Part shown: piece after piece, positions 8,316-16,518 of the stretch | Layout: each line of letters opens with the position of its first letter | Position numbering within the stretch: the stretch's first letter is position 1 | DNA from: Myxococcales bacterium | GTDB taxonomy: Bacteria > Myxococcota_A > Polyangia > Palsa-1104 > JAEUJZ01 | Length of the DNA: 64,000 nt | Direction: 5' to 3' | NCBI GenBank assembly: GCA_016794365.1 | Contig: JAEUKB010000077.1 | Coordinates: 62,001 to 126,000 of the forward strand | The notes under the pieces: model-generated | The model's database searches: none | What the model was told of the DNA's origin: nothing | The model's input: the letters and a program-made list of their open reading frames with translations, nothing else | Position numbers and translations under genes: made by a program

Positions 8316-9421
8316 GGCGTGGCCTCGAGGTCGCTCTGACGAACCACTTTGTGCGGACCGCGCTGCTTGGCGGCTTCGACGGCTTTGCGCACGACGGCAA
8401 CCAGTCCCGCTGCGTCGCGACGTGCATTGTGGGCAGGCAGGCCGAGGTTGCTGCGAATGTAGTCGAGCCCCACCTCATTGTCCGTCGCTGGTCCAGTCAG
8501 AACCGTCACTGCGATGCCATAGTCGCGACGGAGCAGCTCGACCGCGCCCCAGCATCCGACGGGATCGGGCGCAGCGACAACCCAGGCACCGGCCACGTCG
8601 CGCAGCGCCGGATCGAGCAGGATGTCTTGCACGCCATACTCACCGAGGATTCCGTCGCCCAGCTCGGCAATGATCACGTCGGGCTTGACCTCGCACAGAC
8701 GGTTCATGATGCCTTTGGCGGTCTTGGTCGTCACCCCGGCGCGCGTCGAAGCGAGTCCACTATCGGAAAAAGCCAGCGCCGTCACCGCACCCGCGTCGAG
8801 CATTTGCAGCTTGTCGCGCATCAGCGACACGCCGGTCAGCTTACAAGCCGCGACGCGCAGGCCACCTTTGGACAGCCCACGCACCAGCTCCGTCGCTGCG
8901 TAGGTCTTGCCGGTGTTCATACAGGTGCCCGCGACGTAAATCACCGGGACTCTGCTGCGTAGCTCGTCGGAACCAGGCACCGCGCCCTGACGGATGTGTG
9001 CAGGCTTGCCGACGCGATCGGACAGCTCGGGAAAGCTCAGGATCGATCCCAAGACCTCGGCGCGAAAGGGCGAGCCCAGCTCGGGACTGGCCGACGTACA
9101 GCGTCCAAGCACACCGCCGAGGTTGAGCACATGCAAGGTGTCTCCGACGGAAATATGCGAGGGAACTTCCCCGGCGTAGCCGTGCAGCGCGCGCCGATTG
9201 CCGAGCGTTCCCGCCAGCACGTCGCCCGCCCGCAGCGGCACCATCCGTCCCGTCAGATCTTCGACGGTATTGTAGGTCGATTTGTCTTCGAGGATGCGCA
9301 CCGCCAGCACGTAGCCTTCCGCCGCCGTGATCTGGTCGCTGACGATGACATCGCGACCCAGGTTGGCGTTTTTCGTCGAAGAGGCGATGCGATCCAGACG
9401 AACCCGCGTCGTGAGCATCAT
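8312..9421 (-). CDS. P-loop NTPase of unknown function embedded in the arg operon
   Basis: I do not recognise this family with certainty. The ATG at 9421 forms an ATGA overlap with the argG stop and gives 369 residues; longer upstream starts would run far into argG. The N-terminal half (about 1-150) looks like a beta-rich domain with many Gly-Asp-Val turns. The C-terminal half starts with a Walker A loop, GTCMNTGKT, near residue 162, followed by a MobB/BioD-like layout (AACKLTG, later DVIIAELGDGILGEYG, which could be Walker B). It overlaps argC by 4 nt. The tight packing suggests a role tied to arginine synthesis, perhaps an ATP- or GTP-dependent ligase or regulator; that is inference. Confidence 0.8.
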   Translation of the reverse strand: MMLTTRVRLDRIASSTKNANLGRDVIVSDQITAAEGYVLAVRILEDKSTYNTVEDLTGRMVPLRAGDVLAGTLGNRRALHGYAGEVPSHISVGDTLHVLNLGGVLGRCTSASPELGSPFRAEVLGSILSFPELSDRVGKPAHIRQGAVPGSDELRSRVPVIYVAGTCMNTGKTYAATELVRGLSKGGLRVAACKLTGVSLMRDKLQMLDAGAVTALAFSDSGLASTRAGVTTKTAKGIMNRLCEVKPDVIIAELGDGILGEYGVQDILLDPALRDVAGAWVVAAPDPVGCWGAVELLRRDYGIAVTVLTGPATDNEVGLDYIRSNLGLPAHNARRDAAGLVAVVRKAVEAAKQRGPHKVVRQSDLEATP

Positions 9422-10650
9422 GGCTGCTGGTCTCCCGATTGTTCGGCCAGCGCTTCGGCCCGAGCCTGCGCCCGTGCGGCCAACAGCGGTGCCACCGCCG
9501 ACACCCGTGCAAAGCCACGCGCTTCTTCGCCTGACCACAGCAAGTTTTCTTCGCCATAGGTCGCCACCGCGCGATCGAGCAGCGACGCTGGACTGCGCGC
9601 GCCCGTCACTTGGAAGCGTCCCGGTGCAAAGCGCAGCCGCGTCTCTCCCGTCACTCGCTGCTGGCTGCTTTCGAGCAGCGCTTCAATGTCGCGCAGCGCC
9701 GGATCGAAGTACTGACCTTCGTGCAGCCGGTCGCCGTAAAAGCGCGCCAGGTGATCTTTCCAAAAGCCCTGCCACTTGGTCTGCACCAGCTTTTCCAGCT
9801 CGCGGTGGGCGGCAATCAGCGTGAGCGCCGCGCCCGCCTCGAAGCCGACGCGACCTTTGATCCCGAGCACCGTCTCACCGACGTGAACATTGCGACCGAC
9901 GCCGAACGCTTCACACAGCGCGCCCAGCACATCGACCAGCGCCGCGCCGCTGTAGGTCTTTCCGTCGATCGACACCGGCACACCTTGCTTCCAGCCAATC
10001 ACCACGTCGCGCGCGGGCAGGTTTGGCTGCGGTGGATCGAGCAGCTCACTCGGCGGACTCTGCCACGAGTCATGCGTCCAGCCGCCGCCCCAGGTCGTGC
10101 CCCACAGCCCACGATTGACCGAGTACGCACTCGCGCGATCCGGCACCGGCAGCCCGCGCTCCGTCAGGTACTTGATCGAATCCTCGCGTCGGACACCGCC
10201 TTCGCGAATCGGCGTCACCACTTGCAGCTCGGGGGCCAGCACCCGCAGCGCCACGTCGAAGCGGATCTGATCGTTGCCCGCGCCCGTCGAGCCGTGCGCC
10301 ACCGCTTTGGCTCCCAGCTGCTTGGCCACTTCAATCACCGAGATCGCTTGCTGCGTTCGCTCGGCGGCCACCGACAGAGGATAGACCTCGCCGCGCAGCA
10401 CGTTGCCGAAGATCAGATAGCGCACGAAGCGATCGAAGACCTGCTCTTTGGCATCGATCGCGTGGTGAGACGCGGCTCCGACGGCTTTGGCCTGCGCTGC
10501 GATGCGCTCTCGGTCTGCGACAGAAGTTCCGCCGGTATCGACGAAGACCGTGTGAACGGTCCAGCCAGCTTCTTGCAGCTTGGGAACACAGTACGAGGTG
10601 TCGAGTCCGCCCGAAAAGGCGAGCGCCAACGGGCCCAGTTTGTTTTGCAT
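9418..10650 (-). CDS. argG: Argininosuccinate synthase
   Basis: It joins citrulline and aspartate using ATP. The PP-loop is AFSGGLDTSYC at the N-terminus, and HGSTGAGNDQIRFD is the citrulline/aspartate segment. The YLIFGNVL and YPLSVAAER segments match, from memory, the ArgG variant of Bacteroidota and partly Xanthomonas rather than the common proteobacterial one. It has 410 residues and is the first gene of the operon. There is no Shine-Dalgarno sequence before the ATG. A TATATG hexamer ends 4 nt before the ATG, so the transcript may be leaderless. An ARG-box-like palindrome covers the same spot. Confidence 0.95.
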   Translation of the reverse strand: MQNKLGPLALAFSGGLDTSYCVPKLQEAGWTVHTVFVDTGGTSVADRERIAAQAKAVGAASHHAIDAKEQVFDRFVRYLIFGNVLRGEVYPLSVAAERTQQAISVIEVAKQLGAKAVAHGSTGAGNDQIRFDVALRVLAPELQVVTPIREGGVRREDSIKYLTERGLPVPDRASAYSVNRGLWGTTWGGGWTHDSWQSPPSELLDPPQPNLPARDVVIGWKQGVPVSIDGKTYSGAALVDVLGALCEAFGVGRNVHVGETVLGIKGRVGFEAGAALTLIAAHRELEKLVQTKWQGFWKDHLARFYGDRLHEGQYFDPALRDIEALLESSQQRVTGETRLRFAPGRFQVTGARSPASLLDRAVATYGEENLLWSGEEARGFARVSAVAPLLAARAQARAEALAEQSGDQQP

Positions 10651-10652
10651 AA

Positions 10653-10666
10653 TGCATATAGATGCA
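10653..10666. promoter_or_regulatory. Candidate ARG box at the argG start
   Basis: TGCATATAGATGCA is a perfect 5-4-5 palindrome, matching the spacing of the Escherichia coli ARG half-sites (TGAAT-N4-ATTCA) with one changed base per arm. It lies 2 nt upstream of the argG ATG and overlaps the probable -10 region, where bound ArgR would block transcription. Confidence 0.6.
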
Positions 10667-10819
10667 CAAAGAGTTTTTGACGCACAAGCAATATTTTTCG
10701 GACATGCGCAGGTTCTTTTTTTCAGAAATGCCGAAAATTCGACGAAATTTTGCTTTGACTTGCCGCGTCATGTGGTTCACCCTGGCCGCCGTTGAGGGCA
10801 GACTGTGGAAGCATGTAAG

Positions 10820-10833
10820 ATGCATAAATGCAT
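10820..10833. promoter_or_regulatory. Candidate second ArgR site upstream of carA
   Basis: ATGCATAAATGCAT is a perfect palindrome with the same TGCAT/ATGCA arms as the site at argG, but with a 2-base spacer. It lies 15 nt upstream of the carA ATG and overlaps a possible -10 (TAAGAT at 10816-10821, with TTGAGG at 10792-10797 as -35 and an 18-nt spacer). This suggests ArgR control of carAB as well. Confidence 0.5.
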
Positions 10834-10848
10834 AATCGGAGCGAGCCA

Positions 10849-11922
10849 ATGAAGCTGTGTCTCCAAGATGGAACGACGGCAGCCGGGCGAGCCTTTGGTG
10901 CGCCGGTCGAAGCGCGGGGCGAGGTGGTCTTTCACACCGGCATGGTGGGCTACGTCGAAGCGCTGACCGATCCTTCGTACCGAGGCCAGATCCTGGTGCT
11001 CACCTATCCGCTGATTGGCAACTATGGCGTGCCTGCCGACGGGATGGAGTCGGATCGGATTCAGGTCCAAGGGCTGATCGTCAGTCGCTACGCCAAGACG
11101 TATAGCCATCATGCGGCGGTGCGCAGCCTCGGGGACTGGCTGACTGCGTCGGGTGTTCCAGCGATCGAGGGTGTGGACACGCGGCTGCTGGTTCAGAAGC
11201 TCCGCAGCCACGGCACGATGCAAGGTGCGCTGCTTGTGAGCGAGCGCGATCCTCAGACGGGCTTACAAGATGCGCCGGGCATTGCGATGCGCGATGCGGT
11301 CAGCTTGGTTTCTCCGTCGTCGATCGTCGAGCTTCCAGGTGGATCCGGACCGACGATCCTGGTGATTGATACCGGCGTCAAAGAGTCGATCGTGCGCTCG
11401 CTACAGGTGCGTGGTGCGAAGGTGATTCGTGCCGGAGCAAGCACCGACTGGGAGCCGTATCTTGCGCGCGTCGATGGCGTGCTGCTTGGCAACGGGCCCG
11501 GTGATCCGCGTGATCAAGGTCCGCTCATCGAGAGGCTGCGCAAGATCCTGGATCTGCGACTGCCGACGTTTGGGATCTGTCTGGGACATCAGCTCCTGGG
11601 GCGCTGTCTCGGGGCGGATACGTTCAAGCTGCCGTTTGGGCATCGCTCGCACAATCAGCCGGTGCTGGAAGTCGGGACGCGACGAGCGTTTATCACCAGC
11701 CAAAATCACGGCTACGCGGTGGACGAGCGGACGCTGCCTGCCGACGTCCGTCCGTGGTTTGTGAACCTCAACGACGGAACAAACGAAGGCATTCGGCACG
11801 CAAGTCTGCCGTTTTCGTCGGTGCAGTTTCACCCTGAAGCGGCGGCGGGTCCGCGTGATACGGCGGTGCTGTTCGACGAGTTTCTGCGCACCGTCTCGGC
11901 CTGCCAAAGGACGCGATCATGA
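10849..11922 (+). CDS. carA: Carbamoyl-phosphate synthase small subunit (glutaminase), CAD-like type
   Basis: It releases ammonia from glutamine for CarB. The class I glutamine amidotransferase Cys is in FGICLGHQLLG, and the His-Glu pair is in SVQFHPE. The ATG at 10849 is chosen because GGAG at 10838-10841 is 7 nt upstream; an upstream ATG at 10828 lies inside the palindrome. This gives 357 residues. GMVGYVEALTDPSY, LVLTYPLIGNYG and ITSQNHGYAVD match what I recall of the GATase part of eukaryotic CAD better than E. coli CarA. It overlaps carB by 4 nt. Confidence 0.94.
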   Translation: MKLCLQDGTTAAGRAFGAPVEARGEVVFHTGMVGYVEALTDPSYRGQILVLTYPLIGNYGVPADGMESDRIQVQGLIVSRYAKTYSHHAAVRSLGDWLTASGVPAIEGVDTRLLVQKLRSHGTMQGALLVSERDPQTGLQDAPGIAMRDAVSLVSPSSIVELPGGSGPTILVIDTGVKESIVRSLQVRGAKVIRAGASTDWEPYLARVDGVLLGNGPGDPRDQGPLIERLRKILDLRLPTFGICLGHQLLGRCLGADTFKLPFGHRSHNQPVLEVGTRRAFITSQNHGYAVDERTLPADVRPWFVNLNDGTNEGIRHASLPFSSVQFHPEAAAGPRDTAVLFDEFLRTVSACQRTRS

Positions 11923-14900
11923 CGTCACAGATCTTGGAAACCCTGCGCGCGGATCGACCGACGCTGCCGAAGCGCGTGCTGGTGCTGGGCTCGGGCGCGC
12001 TGCAAATCGGTCAAGCGGGCGAGTTCGACTATTCCGGCTCGCAGGCCTGCAAAGCGCTGCGCGAAGAAGGAATTTACGTCGCGCTGGTGAACCCGAACAT
12101 TGCGACGGTGCAGACCTCGGACAAGCTGGCGGATGCGGTCTATTTTTTGCCCGTCGAGCCCGCGATCGTCGAGTCGATCCTGGTCAAAGAGCAGATCGAT
12201 GCGATCCTGCTCGGGTTCGGTGGTCAGAGCGCGCTCAACTGTGGGCTGCGGCTGAGCGACGAAGGGATCTTGGCGCGTCACGGGGTGCGCGTGCTCGGAA
12301 CGTCGATCGAGACGATTCGCGCCTGTGAAGATCGCAAGATCTTCGCCGACAAGCTGCGTGAGATCGATGTGCCGGTGGCGCGTGGTCAGGTTGCGACCTC
12401 GCTTCCAGAAGCGCAGCGCGTCGCCGAAGAGATTGGCTATCCGCTGATCCTGCGCGCGGGCTTTTCTCTCGGTGGACGCGGATCGGCGATCGTCAAGTCG
12501 CCGCGCGAGCTGGGTCAAGCCGTCGAGAGAGCGTTGGCTGGCGTCGGACAGGTGCTGCTCGAAGAGTGTCTGTCGGGCTGGAAAGAGATCGAATACGAGC
12601 TGGTCCGCGACAAGGACAACAACTGCATCACCATCTGCAACATGGAAAACTTCGATCCGATGGGCGTCCACACGGGCGAATCGATCGTGGTCGCTCCATC
12701 GCAGACGCTGTCGGATTCGGACTATCAGCTGCTGCGGGATGCGGCGATTGCGACGATTCGACACCTTGGCATCGTCGGTGAGTGCAACATCCAGTTTGCG
12801 CTGGATCCGAAGGCGTCGCGGTTCCGGGTGATTGAAGTGAATCCTCGGCTGTCGCGCTCGTCGGCGCTGGCGTCGAAAGCGACGGGCTATCCGCTGGCCT
12901 ACGTCGGTGCCAAGCTTCAGCTTGGTTATTCGCTACCGTCGCTGCGCAATGCGATTACGCGCACCACAACCGCGTGTTTTGAGCCGGCGCTCGACTACGT
13001 GGTGTGCAAGGTGCCGCGCTGGGATCTGGAAAAGTTCGCGGGTGCCGATCTGCGCATCGGTACCGAGATGAAGTCCGTCGGGGAAGTGATGGCGATCGGA
13101 CGCAGCTTCGGGGAAGCGCTGCAAAAAGCGCTGCGCATGCTGGAAGTCGGGGCCGATGGCTTCGACCCGTCGCTGTACGGGCTGTCGGATCGTCAGGCGG
13201 TGCTGGCAGAGCTGTCGCCGCCGTCGTCGCGTCGCATCTTTGCGCTGGCGCGGGCGTTCGAGCTGAACTTTTCCGTCGAGGAGCTGTGGCAGCTGACCTC
13301 GATCGATCGCTTCTTTTTGTCCGAGCTGCACGAGCTGCACGAGCTGCGAAGGCTGCCGAGTGGACGCGAGGCGCTGGCGCTGTCGGAAGTTGAGCTAGCG
13401 AATCTAAAGCAAGCGGGCTTTTCCGACGTGCAGATCGCGAAGTCGTGTCAAGCGGGGACGACGGCGGAACAGGTGCGGATTCGTCGCAAGCAGCTTGGGA
13501 TCGTGCCGAGGCTGCGTCAGATCGACACGCTGGCGGCGGAATATCCGGCGCAGACCAACTATCTGTATCTGACCTATCACGCGGCGGCAGACGATGTTCG
13601 TGCGTCGGAGAAAAAGAAGCTGCTGCTGCTTGGATCGGGCTGCTATCGGATCGGCTCGTCGGTGGAATTTGACTGGAGCTGCGTCGGGGCGGCGCAGGCG
13701 GCGCGAGAGCTGGGCTACGACGTGGCGCTGCTCAACTGCAATCCCGAGACAGTCAGCACCGACTACGATCTGTGCGATCGGCTGATCTTCGACGAGGTGT
13801 CGCTGGAAACGGTCCTCGAGCTGTGGGACTTCGAGTCGCAGGCGGCGGGCGGGTTTGCGGGCGTGCTGCTGGCGATGGGCGGACAGACTCCGAATCGGCT
13901 GGCGCTGCCACTGCATCGGGCGGGGATTCGGCTGCTCGGGACGGCTCCGGCGTCGATTGACTGTGCCGAAGATCGCGTCAAGTTTTCGGGTCTGTGCGAC
14001 GCGCTGCACATCGATCAGCCGCGCTGGACCGAAGCGGGACAGATGGCGGATCTCGACGGAGCGGTGGGTTCGATTGGCGGTTATCCAGTGCTGGTGCGTC
14101 CGTCGTACGTGCTGTCAGGTGCGGCGATGCGGGTGGCGCACAGCGGGCCGGAGCTGAAGCTATATCTCGACGGAGCGACGCAGATCACGCCGGAACATCC
14201 GGTGGTGGTCAGCAAGTACGAACGGCACGCGCGCGAGATCGAGCTGGACGCGGTGGCTAGCGACGGAGAGATCCTGCTGTGGGCGATCTGTGAGCACATC
14301 GAAGACGCGGGCGTTCACTCGGGCGACGCGACGATGATGCTGCCGCCGCAAGATCTGACGATCGAGACGGTGCGCAAGGTGCGACGGATTGGACGGGCTC
14401 TGTTGAAGGCGCTGCGGGTGACGGGTCCGGTGAACCTTCAGCTCTTGGCGCGCGACGACGAAGTGAAGGTCATCGAGTGCAACCTGCGCGCTTCGCGGAG
14501 CTTTCCGCTCGTGTCGAAGGCGCTCGGGGTGGACTTCATTCGCACCGCGACGCAGGCGATGCTGGGTGAGCCGATTTCGCTGCCGCCGCTGCGCGATCCG
14601 CTCGATCTGGACTTTGTGGTGGTGAAGTCGCCGATGTTTTCGTTCCGTCGGCTGTCGGGCGCAGATCCGATCCTCGGGGTCGAGATGGCCGCGACGGGAG
14701 AAGTCGGCTGCTTCGGTCACAGCGTCGAAGAAGCGCTGGCCAAGTCGCTGCTTTCGACGGGCTTTCGCTGGCCCAAGCAAGGAGTGCTGCTGTCGCTCGG
14801 GACGATGGGCGACAAGTACCTGCTGGTGGACGAAGCGCGGCAGCTTGCGAAGCTGGGACTGCGCATCTATGCGACGCCCGGCACGGCAGAGACGCTGCAC

Positions 14901-15203
14901 GCCGAAGGAATCGCGTGTCAGGTGGTGGACAAAGGCGAAGCGGGACCGGATTCGCAGGTCTTACGGCTTTTGCGCGACGGTAGCATCGATCTGGTGATCA
15001 ACATTCCGCGCAGCTTCGATAGCCAAGGACGACCCGACGGAGTGCTGATTCGCCGCGCCGCGATCGACCTGGAAATTCCGCTCTACACCGACTTGCAGCT
15101 GGCGCGTGCGGTGGTAAAAATGCTGGCGCGGGTGAAGCCTCCGTCGGTAGAGGACACTGGCAGCTTGCAAGTCCTGCCGCTCCGCGCCTACCTAAGCCCG
15201 TAA
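11919..15203 (+). CDS. carB: Carbamoyl-phosphate synthase large subunit, eukaryote (CAD/CPS1)-like type
   Basis: It makes carbamoyl phosphate from bicarbonate, ammonia and 2 ATP, feeding the nearby transcarbamylase. The 1094 residues hold two ATP-grasp halves and a C-terminal MGS-like allosteric domain (from about residue 960). Motifs such as LGSGALQIGQAGEFDYSG, GWKEIEYELVRD, PAQTNYLYLTY, GSSVEFDW and DLCDRLIFDEVS match eukaryotic CAD (recalled) closely; E. coli CarB has GPNRIGQGIEFDY and different linkers. It starts in an ATGA overlap with carA. The arginine or pyrimidine role cannot be told from sequence, but the position beside the arg operon favours arginine. Confidence 0.95.
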   Translation: MTSQILETLRADRPTLPKRVLVLGSGALQIGQAGEFDYSGSQACKALREEGIYVALVNPNIATVQTSDKLADAVYFLPVEPAIVESILVKEQIDAILLGFGGQSALNCGLRLSDEGILARHGVRVLGTSIETIRACEDRKIFADKLREIDVPVARGQVATSLPEAQRVAEEIGYPLILRAGFSLGGRGSAIVKSPRELGQAVERALAGVGQVLLEECLSGWKEIEYELVRDKDNNCITICNMENFDPMGVHTGESIVVAPSQTLSDSDYQLLRDAAIATIRHLGIVGECNIQFALDPKASRFRVIEVNPRLSRSSALASKATGYPLAYVGAKLQLGYSLPSLRNAITRTTTACFEPALDYVVCKVPRWDLEKFAGADLRIGTEMKSVGEVMAIGRSFGEALQKALRMLEVGADGFDPSLYGLSDRQAVLAELSPPSSRRIFALARAFELNFSVEELWQLTSIDRFFLSELHELHELRRLPSGREALALSEVELANLKQAGFSDVQIAKSCQAGTTAEQVRIRRKQLGIVPRLRQIDTLAAEYPAQTNYLYLTYHAAADDVRASEKKKLLLLGSGCYRIGSSVEFDWSCVGAAQAARELGYDVALLNCNPETVSTDYDLCDRLIFDEVSLETVLELWDFESQAAGGFAGVLLAMGGQTPNRLALPLHRAGIRLLGTAPASIDCAEDRVKFSGLCDALHIDQPRWTEAGQMADLDGAVGSIGGYPVLVRPSYVLSGAAMRVAHSGPELKLYLDGATQITPEHPVVVSKYERHAREIELDAVASDGEILLWAICEHIEDAGVHSGDATMMLPPQDLTIETVRKVRRIGRALLKALRVTGPVNLQLLARDDEVKVIECNLRASRSFPLVSKALGVDFIRTATQAMLGEPISLPPLRDPLDLDFVVVKSPMFSFRRLSGADPILGVEMAATGEVGCFGHSVEEALAKSLLSTGFRWPKQGVLLSLGTMGDKYLLVDEARQLAKLGLRIYATPGTAETLHAEGIACQVVDKGEAGPDSQVLRLLRDGSIDLVINIPRSFDSQGRPDGVLIRRAAIDLEIPLYTDLQLARAVVKMLARVKPPSVEDTGSLQVLPLRAYLSP

Positions 15204-15330
15204 GACGTTCGCTCGCTCGCTTAGCCACAAAGCGCGTCTTCACCGTCTGTGGCTGCTGCGAACAGTGAGCGATTGGATGTACAACGACACTTGCGCAGTG
15301 CGTACGGCTTAGCAAAAGGCAAAAACGGAC

Positions 15331-16515
15331 ATGACGACGAACCAAAAGCAGCACATTGAGACGCTGGCGATTCACGCAGGACAGCCTGCCGAGCCAGTGA
15401 CTGGGGCGATTACGCCGCCGGTGTTTATGACCTCGACGTATGTGCAGGACGGGCCGGGGGGACACAAAGGCTACGAGTATTCTCGGACGCACAATCCGAC
15501 GCGACAGGCGCTGGAAGCGAACCTGGCGGCGCTGGAAGGTGGCGACTTCGGGGTGGCGTTTGCATCGGGCTGCGCAGCGACGACGACGATCCTGCACACG
15601 CTGTCAGCGGGCGATCATGTGGTGGCGGGCGACGATCTGTACGGCGGAACGTACCGAATTTTCGAGCGCGTGATGAAGCAGCTCGGGCTGACGGTGACGT
15701 ACGTCGATCCGATGCGACCCGCAGCGTTTGGAGAAGCGATTCGGGCGAATACCAAGCTGGTCTGGGTGGAAACGCCGACCAACCCGCTGCTGAAGCTGTG
15801 TGACATCGCGCAGGTCGCGGACATTTGCAAAGGTGCCAAGCTGCCGCTCGTGGTGGACAACACGTTTATGTCGCCCGCGCTACAGAGCCCGCTGGCGCTG
15901 GGCGCGACGGCGGTGGTTCACTCGACGACGAAGTATGTCAACGGGCATGCCGATGTGGTCGGTGGCGTGGTGGTGACCAGCGATCCGCAGCTTCACGAGC
16001 GACTGCGCTTTCTGCAAAACGCCATCGGCGCGGTGCCGGGACCGATGGACTGCTTCCTGGTGATGCGCGGGGTGAAGACGCTGCCGCTGCGGATGGAGCG
16101 TCACTGTCAAAACGGTCTGGCGATGGCCAAGTGGCTGGAAGCACAGGTTGGACGCGGGCTCATCGAGCGGGTGATTTATCCCGGATTGCCGTCACATCCT
16201 CAGCACGAGCTGGCGACGCGACAGATGAAGGGTCCGGGCGGCATGATCAGCTTCGTCGTGGCCAGCGGACGGCTTCCGGCGCTCACGCGATCGGTGAACA
16301 TCCTGCGCGCGGTGAAGCTGATTGCCTGCGCAGAGAGCCTCGGCGGCGTCGAGTCGCTCATCGAGCATCCCGCCAGCATGACTCACGCGAGCATCCCGGT
16401 CGCTCAGCGCGAAGCACTTGGCATTTCCGACGGACTGATCCGCCTGAGCGTCGGCATCGAGCACATCGACGATCTGATCGCCGACCTGGCCCAAGCGTTC
16501 GCGACGGCTGACTAG
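15331..16515 (+). CDS. Cystathionine gamma-synthase/lyase family PLP enzyme
   Basis: This Cys/Met metabolism PLP enzyme has the family signatures EYSRTHNPTRQALE near residue 49, CAATTTIL, and the Schiff-base Lys in HSTTKYVNGHADVVGG near residue 200. The C-terminal AESLGGVESLIEHPASMTH and GLIRLSVGIEH are typical of cystathionine gamma-synthase and gamma-lyase. At 394 residues the length is normal. Synthase (MetB), lyase and homocysteine-forming sulfhydrylase cannot be told apart from this sequence alone. The gene stands alone, 127 nt after carB and convergent with the PPDK-like gene, with only 3 nt between them. Confidence 0.9.
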   Translation: MTTNQKQHIETLAIHAGQPAEPVTGAITPPVFMTSTYVQDGPGGHKGYEYSRTHNPTRQALEANLAALEGGDFGVAFASGCAATTTILHTLSAGDHVVAGDDLYGGTYRIFERVMKQLGLTVTYVDPMRPAAFGEAIRANTKLVWVETPTNPLLKLCDIAQVADICKGAKLPLVVDNTFMSPALQSPLALGATAVVHSTTKYVNGHADVVGGVVVTSDPQLHERLRFLQNAIGAVPGPMDCFLVMRGVKTLPLRMERHCQNGLAMAKWLEAQVGRGLIERVIYPGLPSHPQHELATRQMKGPGGMISFVVASGRLPALTRSVNILRAVKLIACAESLGGVESLIEHPASMTHASIPVAQREALGISDGLIRLSVGIEHIDDLIADLAQAFATAD

Positions 16516-16518
16516 CCG

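Noticed and set aside
15203..15331. A terminator after carB
   Set aside because: GCCACA/TGTGGC arms exist but the loop is 18 nt and there is no U-tract.
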